Positions 34,768 through 45,914 of a DNA stretch of 64,000 nt are shown here, in pieces (position 1 is the stretch's first letter; each line of letters begins with the position of its first letter). A model generated the notes under the pieces. The model was given only the letters and a program-made list of their open reading frames with translations. It searched no databases and was not told where the DNA came from. The stretch spans positions 1,178,001 to 1,242,000 of the forward strand of contig NZ_CP064187.1 of the NCBI RefSeq assembly GCF_015353075.1, in the 5' to 3' direction. Both the position numbers and the translations under genes were made by a program. This DNA is from Rhizobium sp. 007 (GTDB lineage Bacteria > Pseudomonadota > Alphaproteobacteria > Rhizobiales > Rhizobiaceae).

Positions 34768-35388
34768 ATGGAATTCAACGTCAAGACCCTCGAGGGAAAA
34801 GACGCAGGGAAGGTTTCTCTCTCTGACGCGATTTTCGGCCTCGAGCCCCGCGAAGACATTCTTGCCCGCGTCATCCGCTGGCAGCTTGCCAAGAAGCAGC
34901 AGGGCACGCACCAGGCAAAGGGCCGCGCGGACGTTTCGCGTACCGGCGCCAAGATGTACAAGCAGAAGGGTACGGGCCGCGCTCGTCACCATTCGGCTCG
35001 CGCTCCGCAGTTCCGCGGCGGTGGTAAGGCTCACGGCCCGGTCGCCCGCAGCCACGAGCACGACCTTCCGAAGAAGGTTCGCGCTCTCGGCCTGCGCCAC
35101 GCTCTGTCGGCCAAGTTCAAGTCCGAGGACGTCATCGTCATCGACAATCTGGTCGCTGCTGAAGCAAAGACCAAGGCTCTCGCATCCGTTTTTGAGACGC
35201 TGGGCCTGACCAATGCGCTCTTCATCGGCGGCGCTGAGCTTGACGGCAACTTCAAGCTTGCAGCAAAGAACATCCCGAACATCGATGTTCTGCCGATCCA
35301 GGGCATCAACGTTTACGATATCGTGCGCCGCGGCAAGCTCGTGCTTTCCAAGGCTGCCGTTGAAGCTCTAGAGGAGCGTTTCAAGTGA
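34768..35388 (+). CDS. rplD: 50S ribosomal protein L4
   Basis: 206 residues. The long arm that reaches the exit tunnel is recognisable ([43 protein letters not shown]). In other bacteria L4 also regulates the S10 operon. Its stop overlaps the rplW start (GTGA). Confidence 0.98.
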   Translation: MEFNVKTLEGKDAGKVSLSDAIFGLEPREDILARVIRWQLAKKQQGTHQAKGRADVSRTGAKMYKQKGTGRARHHSARAPQFRGGGKAHGPVARSHEHDLPKKVRALGLRHALSAKFKSEDVIVIDNLVAAEAKTKALASVFETLGLTNALFIGGAELDGNFKLAAKNIPNIDVLPIQGINVYDIVRRGKLVLSKAAVEALEERFK

Positions 35389-35678
35389 CCGATCTTCGCC
35401 ACTACGATGTGATCGTCTCGCCGGCGATCACCGAAAAGTCCACGCTGGTATCGGAAAACAACCAGGTTGTTTTCAACGTCGCCAAGGCGGCCACGAAGCC
35501 GGAAATCAAGGCTGCAGTCGAGGCGCTCTTCGGCGTCAAGGTCACGGCCGTCAACACTCTGCTCCGCAAGGGCAAGACCAAGCGTTTCCGCGGTTTTGTA
35601 GGCAAGCAGAAGGACGTGAAGAAGGCTGTCGTGACGCTGGCTGAAGGCCAGACGATCGACGTCTCCACCGGTCTCTGA
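35385..35678 (+). CDS. rplW: 50S ribosomal protein L23
   Basis: 97 residues from a GTG that overlaps the rplD stop by four bases (translational coupling). [17 protein letters not shown] and [26 protein letters not shown] are family marks. L23 lies at the tunnel exit and docks trigger factor and SRP. Confidence 0.97.
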   Translation: MTDLRHYDVIVSPAITEKSTLVSENNQVVFNVAKAATKPEIKAAVEALFGVKVTAVNTLLRKGKTKRFRGFVGKQKDVKKAVVTLAEGQTIDVSTGL

Positions 35679-35689
35679 GGAATAAGAAA

Positions 35690-36526
35690 ATGGCATTGAA
35701 AACATTCAATCCTACGACCCCGAGCCAGCGCCAGCTCGTCATCGTTGACCGTTCTGGCCTGTGGAAGGGCAAGCCGGTCAAGGTGCTGACGGAAGGCCTG
35801 ACTTCCAAGGGTGGCCGCAACAACGCCGGCCGCATCACGGTCCGCTTCCAGGGCGGCGGTCATAAGCGCACCTATCGTCTCGTCGACTTCAAGCGCCGCA
35901 AGTTTGACGTCGAGGGCACGGTCCAGCGTATCGAATATGACCCGAACCGCACGGCATACATCGCGCTCGTAACCTACACGGACGGCGAACAGGCCTACAT
36001 CCTCGCTCCGCAGCGCCTCGCTGCCGGCGACAAGGTCATCGCTTCCGACAGGGCCGTCGACGTGAAGCCGGGCAACACCATGCCGCTTCAGTTCATCCCG
36101 GTCGGCTCCATCATCCACAACGTGGAAATGAAGCCGGGCAAGGGCGGTCAGATCGCACGTTCGGCTGGCGGTTACGCACAGCTCGTCGGCCGCGACCAGG
36201 GCATGGCGATCCTTCGCCTGAACTCGGGCGAACAGCGCCTCGTCCACGGCACCTGCCTGGCGACGATCGGTGCCGTTTCCAACCCGGACCACGGCAACAT
36301 CAATGATGGCAAGGCCGGCCGTTCGCGCTGGCGTGGCAAGAAGCCGCACAACCGCGGCGTCGTCATGAACCCAGTCGACCATCCGCACGGCGGTGGTGAA
36401 GGCCGCACCTCGGGTGGCCGTCATCCGGTTACCCCGTGGGGCAAGCCGACCAAGGGCAAGCGCACCCGGTCGAACAAGTCGACCGACAAGATGATCATGC
36501 GCTCGCGTCATCAGCGTAAGAAGTAA
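35690..36526 (+). CDS. rplB: 50S ribosomal protein L2
   Basis: 278 residues, close to the standard length. The C-terminal region with the conserved [25 protein letters not shown] near the peptidyl-transferase centre is present, including its key histidine. Confidence 0.98.
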   Translation: MALKTFNPTTPSQRQLVIVDRSGLWKGKPVKVLTEGLTSKGGRNNAGRITVRFQGGGHKRTYRLVDFKRRKFDVEGTVQRIEYDPNRTAYIALVTYTDGEQAYILAPQRLAAGDKVIASDRAVDVKPGNTMPLQFIPVGSIIHNVEMKPGKGGQIARSAGGYAQLVGRDQGMAILRLNSGEQRLVHGTCLATIGAVSNPDHGNINDGKAGRSRWRGKKPHNRGVVMNPVDHPHGGGEGRTSGGRHPVTPWGKPTKGKRTRSNKSTDKMIMRSRHQRKK

Positions 36527-36541
36527 GAGAGGAAGTCTCCA

Positions 36542-36820
36542 ATGGCTCGTTCAGTATGGAAAGGTCCGTTCGTTGACGGCTATCTTCTCAAGAAGGCTGA
36601 GAAGGTTCGTGAAGGCGGACGTGCAGAAGTAATCAAGATCTGGAGCCGTCGCTCCACGATCCTGCCGCAGTTCGTCGGTCTCACCTTCGGCGTCTACAAC
36701 GGCAGCAAGCATGTTCCGGTCAGTGTCAATGAAGACATGGTCGGTCACAAATTCGGTGAATTCTCTCCGACCCGGACCTATTACGGTCACGGTGCGGACA
36801 AGAAGGCAAAGAGGAAGTAA
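36542..36820 (+). CDS. rpsS: 30S ribosomal protein S19
   Basis: 92 residues starting [21 protein letters not shown] and including [25 protein letters not shown]. Binds 16S rRNA in the head with S13. rplV begins two bases after the stop. Confidence 0.98.
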   Translation: MARSVWKGPFVDGYLLKKAEKVREGGRAEVIKIWSRRSTILPQFVGLTFGVYNGSKHVPVSVNEDMVGHKFGEFSPTRTYYGHGADKKAKRK

Positions 36821-36822
36821 CA

Positions 36823-37212
36823 ATGGGCAAGGCAAAAGCCGAACGCCGGCTGAAGGACAACGAGGCGCAAGCAGTCGCCCGCACGCTCCGCGTCAGCCCA
36901 CAGAAGCTCAACCTGGTTGCTGCGGCCATCCGCGGCAAGAAGGTTGACCGCGCACTCGCTGAGCTGGAGTTCTCCCGCAAGCGTATCGCAGGCGCCGTCA
37001 AGAAGACGCTCGAATCTGCGATCGCCAATGCCGAGAACAACCACGATCTCGACGTCGACTCGCTGGTCGTAGCAGAAGCCTATGTCGGCAAGTCGATCGT
37101 CATGAAGCGCTTCCACGCTCGTGGCCGCGGCCGTGCATCTCGCATCGAGAAGCCGTTCGCCCACCTGACGATCGTCGTCCGCGAAGTGCAGGCACAAGAG
37201 GAGGCCGCATAA
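36823..37212 (+). CDS. rplV: 50S ribosomal protein L22
   Basis: 129 residues: [25 protein letters not shown] at the N-terminal half and the tunnel beta-hairpin [24 protein letters not shown]. Its stop codon overlaps the rpsC ATG by one base (TAATG). Confidence 0.98.
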   Translation: MGKAKAERRLKDNEAQAVARTLRVSPQKLNLVAAAIRGKKVDRALAELEFSRKRIAGAVKKTLESAIANAENNHDLDVDSLVVAEAYVGKSIVMKRFHARGRGRASRIEKPFAHLTIVVREVQAQEEAA

Positions 37213-37931
37213 TGGGTCAGAAAATCAATCCAATCGGTTTCCGTCTTGGCATCAACCGCACCTGGGATAGCCGCTGGTTCGCGGACAATGCCGAGTACGG
37301 TCAGCTCCTGCACGAAGACCTGAAGATGCGCAAGTTCGTCATGAGCGAACTGAAGCAGGCTGGTATTGCAAAGGTCGTCATCGAGCGTCCGCACAAGAAA
37401 TGCCGCGTCACGATCCACTCGGCTCGCCCGGGTCTGATCATCGGCAAGAAGGGTGCAGACATCGACAAGCTCCGCAAGAAGCTGTCGGACATGACGAACT
37501 CCGAAACGCACCTCAACATCGTCGAAGTGCGCAAGCCGGAAGTCGACGCGACGCTCGTCGCACAGTCGATTGCCCAGCAGCTGGAACGCCGCGTGGCTTT
37601 CCGCCGCGCCATGAAGCGCGCTGTTCAGTCTGCAATGCGTCTTGGCGCCGAAGGCATCAGGATCACCTGCGCAGGCCGTCTCGGCGGCGCGGAAATCGCT
37701 CGTACCGAATGGTACCGCGAAGGCCGCGTTCCGCTGCACACCCTGCGTGCGGACATCGACTACGGTACGGCTGAAGCCGAAACCGCATTCGGCATCTGCG
37801 GCATCAAGGTCTGGATCTTCAAGGGCGAAATCCTTGAACACGATCCGCTGGCCTCCGAGCGCCGCGCACTCGAGGGTGACGCTCAGGGTCCGGCAAGCCG
37901 TGATCGCGATCGTCGCCGCGACAACGCTTGA
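37212..37931 (+). CDS. rpsC: 30S ribosomal protein S3
   Basis: 239 residues. KH domain with [23 protein letters not shown]-terminal domain with [30 protein letters not shown]. Helicase-like mRNA entry-site protein. A short Arg/Asp-rich tail ends the protein. Confidence 0.98.
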   Translation: MGQKINPIGFRLGINRTWDSRWFADNAEYGQLLHEDLKMRKFVMSELKQAGIAKVVIERPHKKCRVTIHSARPGLIIGKKGADIDKLRKKLSDMTNSETHLNIVEVRKPEVDATLVAQSIAQQLERRVAFRRAMKRAVQSAMRLGAEGIRITCAGRLGGAEIARTEWYREGRVPLHTLRADIDYGTAEAETAFGICGIKVWIFKGEILEHDPLASERRALEGDAQGPASRDRDRRRDNA

Positions 37932-37967
37932 TAGCGTTGGTGGCAGATAAGTTCGGAGAATAAGAAA

Positions 37968-38381
37968 ATGTTGCAGCCAAAGCGTACCAAGTACCGCAAG
38001 CAATTCAAGGGCCGCATCAAGGGCGTCGCCAAGGGTGGTTCCGACCTCGCCTTCGGTGAATTCGGCCTGAAGGCTCAGGAGCCCAACCGCGTCAACGCAC
38101 GTGAAATCGAAGCGGCCCGCCGCGCGATCACGCGCTACATGAAGCGCGCCGGCCGTGTATGGATCCGCGTGTTCCCGGACGTTCCGGTAACCGCAAAGCC
38201 GACCGAAGTCCGCATGGGTAAGGGTAAGGGCTCCGTCGAATATTGGGCATGCAAGGTCAAGCCTGGCCGCATGATGTTCGAGATCGACGGCGTCACCGAA
38301 GAAATCGCCCGCGAGGCGCTTCGTCTCGGCTCGGCCAAGCTCTCGGTCAAGACGCGCTTCGTTCAGCGCATTGCAGAGTAA
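37968..38381 (+). CDS. rplP: 50S ribosomal protein L16
   Basis: 137 residues, [19 protein letters not shown] at the start and the conserved [19 protein letters not shown] loop. It binds near the A site. rpmC follows after 10 bases. Confidence 0.98.
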   Translation: MLQPKRTKYRKQFKGRIKGVAKGGSDLAFGEFGLKAQEPNRVNAREIEAARRAITRYMKRAGRVWIRVFPDVPVTAKPTEVRMGKGKGSVEYWACKVKPGRMMFEIDGVTEEIAREALRLGSAKLSVKTRFVQRIAE

Positions 38382-38391
38382 GGAGAGGCAG

Positions 38392-38592
38392 ATGAAAGCC
38401 GAAGAAGTCCGCGGCCTCACGGCCGATCAGCTCAAGGACAAGCTCGCCAACCTCAAGAAGGAGCAGTTCAACCTGCGCTTCCAGAAGGCAACCGGCCAGC
38501 TCGAAAAGTCCTCGCGCATCAACGAAGTCCGCAAGGACATCGCCCGCGTGAAAACCATTGCCCGCCAGAAGGCGGCAGAAGCAAAGGCGTAA
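38392..38592 (+). CDS. rpmC: 50S ribosomal protein L29
   Basis: 66 residues of two long helices ([30 protein letters not shown] ... [18 protein letters not shown]). The ATG at 38392 follows AGGAGAGGC; an upstream in-frame ATG is not family-like. Confidence 0.97.
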   Translation: MKAEEVRGLTADQLKDKLANLKKEQFNLRFQKATGQLEKSSRINEVRKDIARVKTIARQKAAEAKA

Positions 38593-38604
38593 AGGAAGAA
38601 TAAC

Positions 38605-38844
38605 ATGCCGAAGCGCATTCTGCAGGGCGTTGTCGTTGGCGACAAGAACGAGAAGACTGTCGTAGTTCGCGTTGAGCGCCGTTTTGCTCACCCGCTGCTT
38701 CAGAAGACCGTTCGTCGTTCCAAGAAGTACAAGGCCCACGACGAAAACAACCAGTACAAGATCGGCGATACCGTATCCATCGAGGAATGCGCACCGATCT
38801 CCAAGGACAAGCGCTGGACGGTCATTTCCGCCCAGGGCAAGTAA
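38605..38844 (+). CDS. rpsQ: 30S ribosomal protein S17
   Basis: 79 residues, OB-fold with [26 protein letters not shown] and [18 protein letters not shown]. Last gene before the break between the S10 and spc blocks. Confidence 0.98.
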   Translation: MPKRILQGVVVGDKNEKTVVVRVERRFAHPLLQKTVRRSKKYKAHDENNQYKIGDTVSIEECAPISKDKRWTVISAQGK

Positions 38845-38886
38845 CAGAATTTTGCGCGAGGCCTTGCGTCTCGCCGAAATTTCTGT
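38844..38886 (+). terminator. Interrupted hairpin at the S10/spc boundary
   Basis: Outer arms ACAGAA/TTCTGT enclose an inner stem GCGAG/CTCGC, starting at the rpsQ stop codon. There is no good U-tract. It may end or process the S10 transcript. A second GC stem (ACCCGCC/GGCGGGT, 39009-39029) precedes rplN in the same 264-base gap. Confidence 0.45.
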
Positions 38887-39108
38887 ATGAAGCAGCGTCA
38901 GAACGCTCGAATGCCGGGCGTTCTTTTGCTTTGAGCGCATGGAAGGTCCCGTCGGGAAACCACCTTGGCACGATTTTTCCCGCGCTATTCAAGCTATTGC
39001 CGTGTCTGTACCCGCCCTTAAGGCGGGTTCGGCGGGCTGACAATTTTCATGAGCCGGGGTAGGGGGCGCAAGCCCAACCATTCCGGTAAAACAAGAAGGC
39101 GACCTGAT

Positions 39109-39477
39109 ATGATTCAGATGCAAACAAACCTCGACGTCGCGGATAATTCCGGCGCACGTCGTGTCATGTGCATCAAGGTGCTGGGCGGCTCGAAGCGCAA
39201 GTATGCCTCGATCGGCGACGTCATCGTCGTTTCGATCAAGGAAGCGATCCCGCGCGGCCGCGTGAAGAAGGGTGACGTGATGAAGGCGGTGGTTGTTCGT
39301 ACCGCCAAGGAAATCCGTCGCGTGGATGGCAGCATCATCCGCTTCGACACGAATGCAGCAGTCCTCATCGACAACAAGAAAGAGCCGATCGGCACCCGTA
39401 TCTTCGGACCGGTTCCGCGCGAACTTCGCGCCAAGAACCACATGAAGATCATCTCGCTGGCTCCCGAAGTACTGTAA
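39109..39477 (+). CDS. rplN: 50S ribosomal protein L14
   Basis: 122 residues from the ATG at 39109 ([19 protein letters not shown]). [18 protein letters not shown] and the C-terminal SLAPEVL are standard. An upstream in-frame ATG at 39049 lacks family match. First gene of the spc block. Confidence 0.97.
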   Translation: MIQMQTNLDVADNSGARRVMCIKVLGGSKRKYASIGDVIVVSIKEAIPRGRVKKGDVMKAVVVRTAKEIRRVDGSIIRFDTNAAVLIDNKKEPIGTRIFGPVPRELRAKNHMKIISLAPEVL

Positions 39478-39489
39478 GGAGCGGGAACG

Positions 39490-39798
39490 ATGCAGAAGAT
39501 TCGTAAAGGCGACAAGGTCGTCATGCTCGCAGGCAAGGACAAAGGCCGTACCGGCGAAGTCCTCCAGGTTCTGCCGAAGGAAGATCGCGCGGTCGTCCGT
39601 GGCGTCAACGTCGTCAAGCGCCACCAGCGCCAGACGCAGACGCAGGAAGCCGGCATCATCAGCAAGGAAGCCTCGGTTCACCTGTCCAACATTGCAATCG
39701 TCGACAAGGACGGCAAGCCGACCCGCGTCGGTTTCAAGGTCGTTGACGGCAAGAAGGTCCGTGTGGCCAAGCGTTCTGGAGATGTGATCGATGGCTGA
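39490..39798 (+). CDS. rplX: 50S ribosomal protein L24
   Basis: 102 residues with a KOW motif ([22 protein letters not shown]). One of the assembly initiator proteins. Overlaps rplE by eight bases. Confidence 0.98.
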   Translation: MQKIRKGDKVVMLAGKDKGRTGEVLQVLPKEDRAVVRGVNVVKRHQRQTQTQEAGIISKEASVHLSNIAIVDKDGKPTRVGFKVVDGKKVRVAKRSGDVIDG

Positions 39799-40348
39799 GG
39801 CAAAGTACGAGCCGCGGCTCAAGAAGGAATATGTCGAGCGCATCCGCAAGGCGATGCAGGAGAAGTTCTCCTATGCCAACGAGATGCAGATCCCGAGGCT
39901 CGACAAGATCGTAATCAACATGGGTGTTGGCGAAGCAACGGCTGATTCGAAGAAGCCGACGATTGCCGCAGCCGACCTGGCAGCGATCGCCGGCCAGAAG
40001 CCGGTCATCACCCGTGCACGCAACTCCATCGCTGGCTTCAAGGTCCGCGAGCAGATGCCGATCGGCGCCAAGGTCACCCTGCGCGGCGCCCGCATGTACG
40101 AGTTCCTGGACCGTCTCGTGAACATCGCGCTTCCGCGCGTTCGCGACTTCCGCGGCCTGAACCCGAAGAGCTTTGACGGCCGTGGCAACTTCGCCATGGG
40201 CATCAAGGAGCACATTGTGTTCCCTGAGATCAACTACGACAAGGTTGATCAGATGTGGGGCATGGACATCATCGTTTGCACGACGGCAACGAAGGACGAC
40301 GAAGCACGAGCTCTGCTGACAGAGTTCAACTTCCCGTTCCGTCAGTAA
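39791..40348 (+). CDS. rplE: 50S ribosomal protein L5
   Basis: 185 residues. Typical segments are [33 protein letters not shown] and the C-terminal [19 protein letters not shown]. Binds 5S rRNA and contacts P-site tRNA. Start overlaps rplX. Confidence 0.98.
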   Translation: MAEAKYEPRLKKEYVERIRKAMQEKFSYANEMQIPRLDKIVINMGVGEATADSKKPTIAAADLAAIAGQKPVITRARNSIAGFKVREQMPIGAKVTLRGARMYEFLDRLVNIALPRVRDFRGLNPKSFDGRGNFAMGIKEHIVFPEINYDKVDQMWGMDIIVCTTATKDDEARALLTEFNFPFRQ

Positions 40349-40380
40349 CCGTAACGACGAGCGTAGAAAAGGAACCTGAC

Positions 40381-40686
40381 ATGGCGAAGACAAGCGCAGT
40401 TGAAAAGAACAAGCGCCGCCGTACTACGGTCGCAAATCAGGCTGCCAAGCGCGCAGCCCTGAAGGCGATCATCATGAACCAGTCTCTTCCGATCGAAGAG
40501 CGGTTCAAGGCCTCGATCAAGCTGGCATCCCTGCCGCGCGATGGATCGAAGACCCGCATTCGCAACCGTTGCGAAGTATCGGGCCGCCCGCGCGCGTACT
40601 ACCGCAAACTGCGCATGTCGCGTATCGCGCTGCGTGAACTGGGCAATCTCGGCAAGGTGCCGGGCATCGTCAAGTCGAGCTGGTAA
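40381..40686 (+). CDS. rpsN: 30S ribosomal protein S14 (zinc-free type)
   Basis: 101 residues ([14 protein letters not shown] ... [28 protein letters not shown]). It has a single cysteine and lacks the CxxC...CxxC pairs of the short zinc form, so it is the long C-minus type normal for proteobacteria. Confidence 0.98.
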   Translation: MAKTSAVEKNKRRRTTVANQAAKRAALKAIIMNQSLPIEERFKASIKLASLPRDGSKTRIRNRCEVSGRPRAYYRKLRMSRIALRELGNLGKVPGIVKSSW

Positions 40687-40698
40687 GGAGCAGGTTAG

Positions 40699-41097
40699 AT
40701 GACAATGACTGATCCGTTGGGCGATATGCTCACTCGCATCCGCAACGGCGCTTCCCGCCGCAAGTCGTCGGTTTCGACGCCTGCGTCCAAGCTCCGTGCA
40801 CGCGTTCTCGATGTCCTGCAGTCCGAAGGCTACATCCGTGGCTATTCCGTTGTCGATTTCGGCAATGGCAAGTCGGAACTCAGCATCGAGCTGAAGTACT
40901 ACGAAGGCACATCGGTGATCCGTGAGATCGGCCGTGTGTCCAAGCCGGGCCGCCGGGTTTATGTCTCGGTCAAGTCCATTCCGCAGGTCGCGAACGGTCT
41001 CGGCATCACCATCCTTTCGACTCCGAAGGGCGTGATGGCCGATCACCAGGCTCGCGAACAGAACGTTGGTGGCGAGGTTCTTTGCTCTGTCTTCTAA
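40699..41097 (+). CDS. rpsH: 30S ribosomal protein S8
   Basis: 132 residues ([18 protein letters not shown] ... [26 protein letters not shown]). Binds the central domain of 16S rRNA and is the spc-operon repressor in E. coli; regulation here is not shown. Confidence 0.98.
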   Translation: MTMTDPLGDMLTRIRNGASRRKSSVSTPASKLRARVLDVLQSEGYIRGYSVVDFGNGKSELSIELKYYEGTSVIREIGRVSKPGRRVYVSVKSIPQVANGLGITILSTPKGVMADHQAREQNVGGEVLCSVF

Positions 41098-41139
41098 GAC
41101 AGGGCAGGGATCTCCATTGCGAACAGACAGGATTTAAAC

Positions 41140-41673
41140 ATGTCTCGTATCGGTAAGAAGCCCGTTCAGGTACCTGCTGGAATCACGGCTACGGTCGATG
41201 GTCAGAAGGTTACTGCAAAGGGCCCGAAGGGCGAGCTGTTCTTCGTCGCAAACGACGAAGTCGGCGTAAAGCTCGAAGATAACGCGGTCGTGGTCACGCC
41301 GCTCAACCAGACCAAGGATGCTCGCGCAAAGTGGGGTATGTCCCGCACAATGATCGAGAACATCTTCAAGGGCGTCAAGGACGGTTACGAGCGCAAGCTC
41401 GAAATCAACGGCGTTGGTTATCGTGCATCCATGCAGGGCAAGAACCTGCAGCTGGCTCTCGGTTTCAGCCACGACGTGGTCTATGAGCCGCCGGTCGGTA
41501 TCTCGATCGCTGTTCCGAAGCCGACGGAAATCGTCGTCACCGGCATTAATAAGCAGCAGGTCGGTCAGGTCGCCGCCGAAATCCGCGAATACCGCGGTCC
41601 CGAGCCCTACAAGGGCAAGGGCGTGAAGTATGCTGACGAGCGCATCGTCCGCAAAGAAGGCAAGAAGAAGTAA
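41140..41673 (+). CDS. rplF: 50S ribosomal protein L6
   Basis: 177 residues with [17 protein letters not shown] and the C-terminal signature [24 protein letters not shown]. Full length; located near the sarcin-ricin loop. Confidence 0.98.
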   Translation: MSRIGKKPVQVPAGITATVDGQKVTAKGPKGELFFVANDEVGVKLEDNAVVVTPLNQTKDARAKWGMSRTMIENIFKGVKDGYERKLEINGVGYRASMQGKNLQLALGFSHDVVYEPPVGISIAVPKPTEIVVTGINKQQVGQVAAEIREYRGPEPYKGKGVKYADERIVRKEGKKK

Positions 41674-41685
41674 GGATCACGCGAA

Positions 41686-42048
41686 ATGGCTAGCAGGAAA
41701 GAAGCACTTGCACGTCGTGCCAACCGCGTGCGCCGTCAACTCAAGTCGGTGGCCAATGGCCGTCCGCGCCTGTCGGTTCATCGCTCCTCGAAGAACATCT
41801 ACGCACAGATCATCGATGATGTGGCCGGCAAGACGCTTGCGGCTGCCTCCACGCTCGACAAGGATCTGCGCGGTTCTCTGAAGACCGGTGCCGACACCGC
41901 AGCAGCTGCCCTCGTCGGCAAGCTCGTTGCAGAGCGCGCCTCCAAGGCCGGCGTCAAGGAAGTCGTATTCGACCGTGGCGCCTTCATCTATCACGGCCGC
42001 ATCAAGGCTCTTGCAGAAGCAGCCCGCGAAGGCGGTCTGACCTTCTAA
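41686..42048 (+). CDS. rplR: 50S ribosomal protein L18
   Basis: 120 residues ([36 protein letters not shown] ... [24 protein letters not shown]). Binds 5S rRNA with L5. Followed by a 132-base gap before rpsE. Confidence 0.98.
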   Translation: MASRKEALARRANRVRRQLKSVANGRPRLSVHRSSKNIYAQIIDDVAGKTLAAASTLDKDLRGSLKTGADTAAAALVGKLVAERASKAGVKEVVFDRGAFIYHGRIKALAEAAREGGLTF

Positions 42049-42180
42049 GGAGATTTCCGGCCGCGCGTCTTTTGGACAGCGGCCGGATTTTCACCGGACC
42101 GCAAACGCTCCCGCAAGGGAGACCGATGCGGTCCTCGTTTGTTTGCCGATTGCACCCGGAAAAGAAAAAGGAAGAGGACA

Positions 42181-42750
42181 ATGGCACAGGAAAGAAGGGG
42201 TTCTCGCGAAGATCGCCAGAGCCGCGAAGAGCGCGACAGCGAATTCGTCGACAAGCTTGTCGCGATCAACCGCGTCGCCAAGGTTGTTAAGGGTGGCCGC
42301 CGTTTCGGTTTCGCCGCTCTCGTCGTCGTCGGTGACCAGAAAGGCCGCGTAGGCTTCGGTCACGGTAAGGCACGCGAAGTGCCGGAAGCGATCCGCAAGG
42401 CAACGGAAGCCGCCAAGCGCGAGCTGATCTTCGTTCCCCTGCGTGAAGGCCGCACCCTGCATCACGACGTCCATGGCCGCCATGGCGCCGGCAAGGTTCT
42501 GCTGCGCTCGGCCAAGGTCGGTACCGGTATCATCGCCGGCGGTCCGATGCGCGCCGTTTTCGAAACGCTCGGCGTTCACGACGTTGTCGCCAAGTCGACC
42601 GGTTCCTCGAACCCGTACAACATGGTTCGCGCAACCTTCGACGCTCTGAAGCACCAGGTTCACCCGAAGGACATCGCAGCTCAGCGCGGCATCAAGTATG
42701 CTACGCTCCAGGCTCGCCGTGCCGCCTCCGGCAACGCCTCTGAAGAATAA
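42181..42750 (+). CDS. rpsE: 30S ribosomal protein S5
   Basis: 189 residues from the ATG at 42181 ([13 protein letters not shown]), preceded by GGAAGAGGA. The double-stranded-RNA-binding-like domain ([32 protein letters not shown]) and C-terminal domain ([25 protein letters not shown]) are intact. Confidence 0.97.
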   Translation: MAQERRGSREDRQSREERDSEFVDKLVAINRVAKVVKGGRRFGFAALVVVGDQKGRVGFGHGKAREVPEAIRKATEAAKRELIFVPLREGRTLHHDVHGRHGAGKVLLRSAKVGTGIIAGGPMRAVFETLGVHDVVAKSTGSSNPYNMVRATFDALKHQVHPKDIAAQRGIKYATLQARRAASGNASEE

Positions 42751-42764
42751 GAGGAGTCTGACCC

Positions 42765-42974
42765 ATGGCTAAGGCTACCAAGAAGACCGAAGCGAAGACG
42801 GTTACCGTCGAGCAGATCGGCAGCCCGATTCGCCGGCCGGCTGTACAGCGCCAGACGCTGATCGGCCTCGGCCTCAACAAGATGCACCGGACCCGCACCC
42901 TGGAAGATACGCCTTCCGTTCGCGGCATGATCCGTGCTGTCCAGCATCTCGTTCGCGTCGTCGACGAGAAGTGA
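42765..42974 (+). CDS. rpmD: 50S ribosomal protein L30
   Basis: 69 residues ([46 protein letters not shown]). Somewhat longer at the N-terminus than the E. coli protein, as in other rhizobia. Confidence 0.97.
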   Translation: MAKATKKTEAKTVTVEQIGSPIRRPAVQRQTLIGLGLNKMHRTRTLEDTPSVRGMIRAVQHLVRVVDEK

Positions 42975-42990
42975 GACGGAGGTTATCATC

Positions 42991-43464
42991 ATGAAACTCA
43001 ATGAAATCAGAGATAACGAAGGTTCGACCCACAGCCGCAAGCGCCTCGGCCGCGGTATCGGTTCGGGCTCGGGCAAGACCGGTGGTCGCGGTGTGAAGGG
43101 TCAGAAGTCCCGTTCCGGCGTCGCCATCAACGGTTTTGAAGGTGGTCAGATGCCAATCTACCGCCGTCTGCCGAAGCGCGGCTTCACGAACATCTTCAAG
43201 GCCGACTTCGTCGTCGTCTCTCTCGCACGCATCCAGGCTGCGATCGACGCCGGCAAGCTTGACGCCAAGGTGACTGTCGATGCCGCAGCCCTCAAGGCCG
43301 CCGGTGTGATCCGCCGCGCCAAGGACGGCGTTCGCGTTCTCGCCGACGGCGAGCTGAAGGCAAAGATCAAGCTCGAAGTCGCAGGCGCTTCCAAGCCCGC
43401 CGTCGAGAAGATCGAAAAGGCCGGCGCGTCGATCACGCTTCTTTCTGCCGCAGCGGCAGAATAA
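42991..43464 (+). CDS. rplO: 50S ribosomal protein L15
   Basis: 157 residues from the ATG at 42991 ([30 protein letters not shown]), preceded by GGAGG. The glycine-rich N-terminal extension and the C-terminal domain are complete. An intrinsic terminator-like hairpin follows. Confidence 0.97.
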   Translation: MKLNEIRDNEGSTHSRKRLGRGIGSGSGKTGGRGVKGQKSRSGVAINGFEGGQMPIYRRLPKRGFTNIFKADFVVVSLARIQAAIDAGKLDAKVTVDAAALKAAGVIRRAKDGVRVLADGELKAKIKLEVAGASKPAVEKIEKAGASITLLSAAAAE

Positions 43465-43479
43465 TAATCTTATGATATG

Positions 43480-43511
43480 TCGCCCGGGGTGGCTTCACAC
43501 CGGGCGATTTT
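43480..43511 (+). terminator. Terminator-like hairpin between rplO and secY
   Basis: TCGCCCGG-loop-CCGGGCGA followed by TTTT, 15 bases after rplO. It suggests that secY-adk may also have its own promoter in the remaining roughly 190 bases. Confidence 0.7.
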
Positions 43512-43699
43512 GCTCCCATATGTGGGCCTCACAAGAATCTGCATCGTTGCACCCCGCAGCATGCCGGTTTCGACGAAATCAAGGGTGAGGCATAGGTTGC
43601 GCCAGCAATCCGTCCGTAGCCCGATTGTGAATAATTTGATTACTGATTCCGGGTCCGGCACTCGCTCGAAGCGCCCGAATTGGTAGCGCGGAGAATCGC

Positions 43700-45040
43700 A
43701 TGGCGTCTGCAGCGGAACAATTGGCTTCCAATCTTAGTTTTTCGACCTTCGCCAAAGCCGAGGATCTCAAGAAGCGCCTGTGGTTCACGCTGGCAGCTCT
43801 CCTCGTCTATCGTCTTGGTACGCACATTCCGCTTCCGGGCCTCAATCCCGAAGCCTATGCCCAGGCCTTCCGCGGCCAGGCGGGCGGCATTCTCGGCCTC
43901 TTCAACATGTTTTCGGGCGGCGCCGTCGAGCGCATGGCGATCTTCGCGCTCGGCATCATGCCCTATATCTCCGCTTCGATCATCGTGCAGTTGATGACCT
44001 CGGTCGTGCCGGCGCTCGAAAACCTGAAGAAGGAAGGCGAGCAGGGCCGCAAGATCATCAACCAGTACACCCGCTACGGCACCGTGCTGCTCGGCGCACT
44101 GCAGGCCTATGGCATCGCGGTCGGCCTTGAAAGCGGCAGCGGCCTCGTGGTCGATCCGGGCTGGTTCTTCCGTATTTCCACCGTCATCACACTGCTCGGC
44201 GGCACGATGTTCCTGATGTGGCTCGGCGAACAGATCACCTCGCGCGGCATCGGCAACGGCATTTCGCTGATCATTTTCGCAGGCATCGCTGCCGGTCTTC
44301 CGAGCGCGCTTGCCGGCACGCTCGAACTCGGCCGCACCGGTGCGCTTTCGACGTCGCTGATTCTCGCTGTCATCCTGATCGCAATGGCCGTTATCGCCGT
44401 CATCGTCTTCGTCGAGCGCGCCCAGCGCCGGCTGCTGATCCAGTATCCGAAGCGTCAGGTCGGCAACCGGATGTTCCAGGGCGATACCTCGCACCTGCCG
44501 CTCAAGTTGAATACCTCGGGCGTCATCCCGGCAATCTTCGCCTCGTCGCTGCTGCTTCTGCCAGCGACCGTCGCGGGCTTTGCCAACACGACGTCTCTGC
44601 CGTCCTGGGCGACGGTGATCGTTGCGGCGCTCGGCCACGGCCAACCGCTCTATATGCTGCTCTACGCTGCGTTGATCGCGTTCTTTGCCTTCTTCTACAC
44701 GGCCATCGTCTTCAATCCGAAGGACACGGCCGACAATCTGAAGAAGCATGGCGGCTTCATTCCCGGCATCCGTCCAGGCGAGCGCACCGCCGAATATATC
44801 GATTTCGTCCTGACCCGCATCACGGTCATCGGCGCGATCTATCTCGTCTTCGTCTGCATCCTGCCTGAGATCCTGGTGTCGCAAACCGGCATCCCATTGG
44901 CCCTTGGTGGTACTTCGCTTTTGATCGTGGTTAGCGTAACTCTTGATACGGTGGCTCAGATCCAGGGTCATCTGATTGCACAGCAGTACGAAGGCCTGAT
45001 CAAGAAATCGAAGTTGCGTGGAGGAAAGAGGGGGCGATGA
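43700..45040 (+). CDS. secY: Preprotein translocase subunit SecY
   Basis: 446 residues with ten expected transmembrane helices; signatures YRLGTHIPLPGLNPEAY near TM1, the plug and lateral-gate region, GNGISLIIFAGI and the C-terminal loop KKHGGFIPGIRPGERTAEYID. Forms the protein-conducting channel with SecE (15461). Its stop overlaps adk by four bases. Confidence 0.98.
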   Translation: MASAAEQLASNLSFSTFAKAEDLKKRLWFTLAALLVYRLGTHIPLPGLNPEAYAQAFRGQAGGILGLFNMFSGGAVERMAIFALGIMPYISASIIVQLMTSVVPALENLKKEGEQGRKIINQYTRYGTVLLGALQAYGIAVGLESGSGLVVDPGWFFRISTVITLLGGTMFLMWLGEQITSRGIGNGISLIIFAGIAAGLPSALAGTLELGRTGALSTSLILAVILIAMAVIAVIVFVERAQRRLLIQYPKRQVGNRMFQGDTSHLPLKLNTSGVIPAIFASSLLLLPATVAGFANTTSLPSWATVIVAALGHGQPLYMLLYAALIAFFAFFYTAIVFNPKDTADNLKKHGGFIPGIRPGERTAEYIDFVLTRITVIGAIYLVFVCILPEILVSQTGIPLALGGTSLLIVVSVTLDTVAQIQGHLIAQQYEGLIKKSKLRGGKRGR

Positions 45041-45687
45041 GACTCATACTTTTGGGGCCGCCGGGCGCGGGCAAGGGAACCCAGGCCCAGCGGATCGTGG
45101 AGAAGTACGGCATTCCGCAGCTTTCCACGGGTGACATGCTTCGCGCTGCCGTTCACGCTGGAACCGAGGTCGGCAAGCGGGCCGATGCGTTGATGAAGGC
45201 GGGCAAGCTTGTGCCCGATGAAGTCGTCAACGCCATCGTCTCCGAGCGCATCGACCAGCCGGACTGTGCGAATGGCTTCATCCTCGACGGTTTCCCCCGG
45301 ACGCTGATCCAGGCGGATGCCACGGAAGCGATGCTTCGCGCAAAGGGTCTCGACCTTTCCGTCGTCATCGAGTTGAAGGTCAACGACGACGAGCTCATTC
45401 GCCGTGTTGCGGGGCGCTATTCATGCGCACAATGCGGCAGCGTCTACCATGACACCGACAAGGCCCCGGAAAGCGAAGGCGTCTGCGACAAGTGCGGTTC
45501 GACGCATTTCAAGCGCCGGCCGGACGATAACCCGGAGACGATGACGGCGCGGCTTCAGGTCTATTACAAGGAAACCTCGCCGTTGATCGGCTATTACTAC
45601 GCCAAGGGGAAGCTCAAGAGCGTGGACGGCATGGCCGACATAGACCACGTCACTGGCGAGGTCGATACCATCCTTTCGAAGCTTTAA
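45037..45687 (+). CDS. adk: Adenylate kinase (long, zinc-type lid)
   Basis: 216 residues. P-loop GPPGAGKGTQAQ, AMP-binding STGDMLRAA and DGFPRT, and a long LID domain carrying four cysteines (CAQCGS ... CDKCGS), so a zinc-binding lid is likely. Interconverts ATP + AMP with 2 ADP. Starts inside the secY stop (ATGA overlap), so translation is coupled. Confidence 0.98.
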   Translation: MRLILLGPPGAGKGTQAQRIVEKYGIPQLSTGDMLRAAVHAGTEVGKRADALMKAGKLVPDEVVNAIVSERIDQPDCANGFILDGFPRTLIQADATEAMLRAKGLDLSVVIELKVNDDELIRRVAGRYSCAQCGSVYHDTDKAPESEGVCDKCGSTHFKRRPDDNPETMTARLQVYYKETSPLIGYYYAKGKLKSVDGMADIDHVTGEVDTILSKL

Positions 45688-45914
45688 GGCTTTGAAAATA
45701 AACTTGGCGGGACCGGTTGCCTTTCAGCGCTGATTCCGCTAAACACCGCGCCAACTCGCGATATTCGATGCGATCGGCGCGGATTTCCCAAAGGAAGTCC
45801 GGGTTCGGTCGTTTTGACATGTTACGAACCCAAATTTGAACGAGCGGCCCTTCGGAGGGCGGCATAATCGAAGCCCTCTTGCCGGATGGCAACTGGAACT
45901 CAAGGAGAATAGGC

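Noticed and set aside
38845..39108. Missing gene between rpsQ and rplN
   Set aside because: The 264-base gap contains hairpins only; no ribosomal protein frame can be read in any direction.
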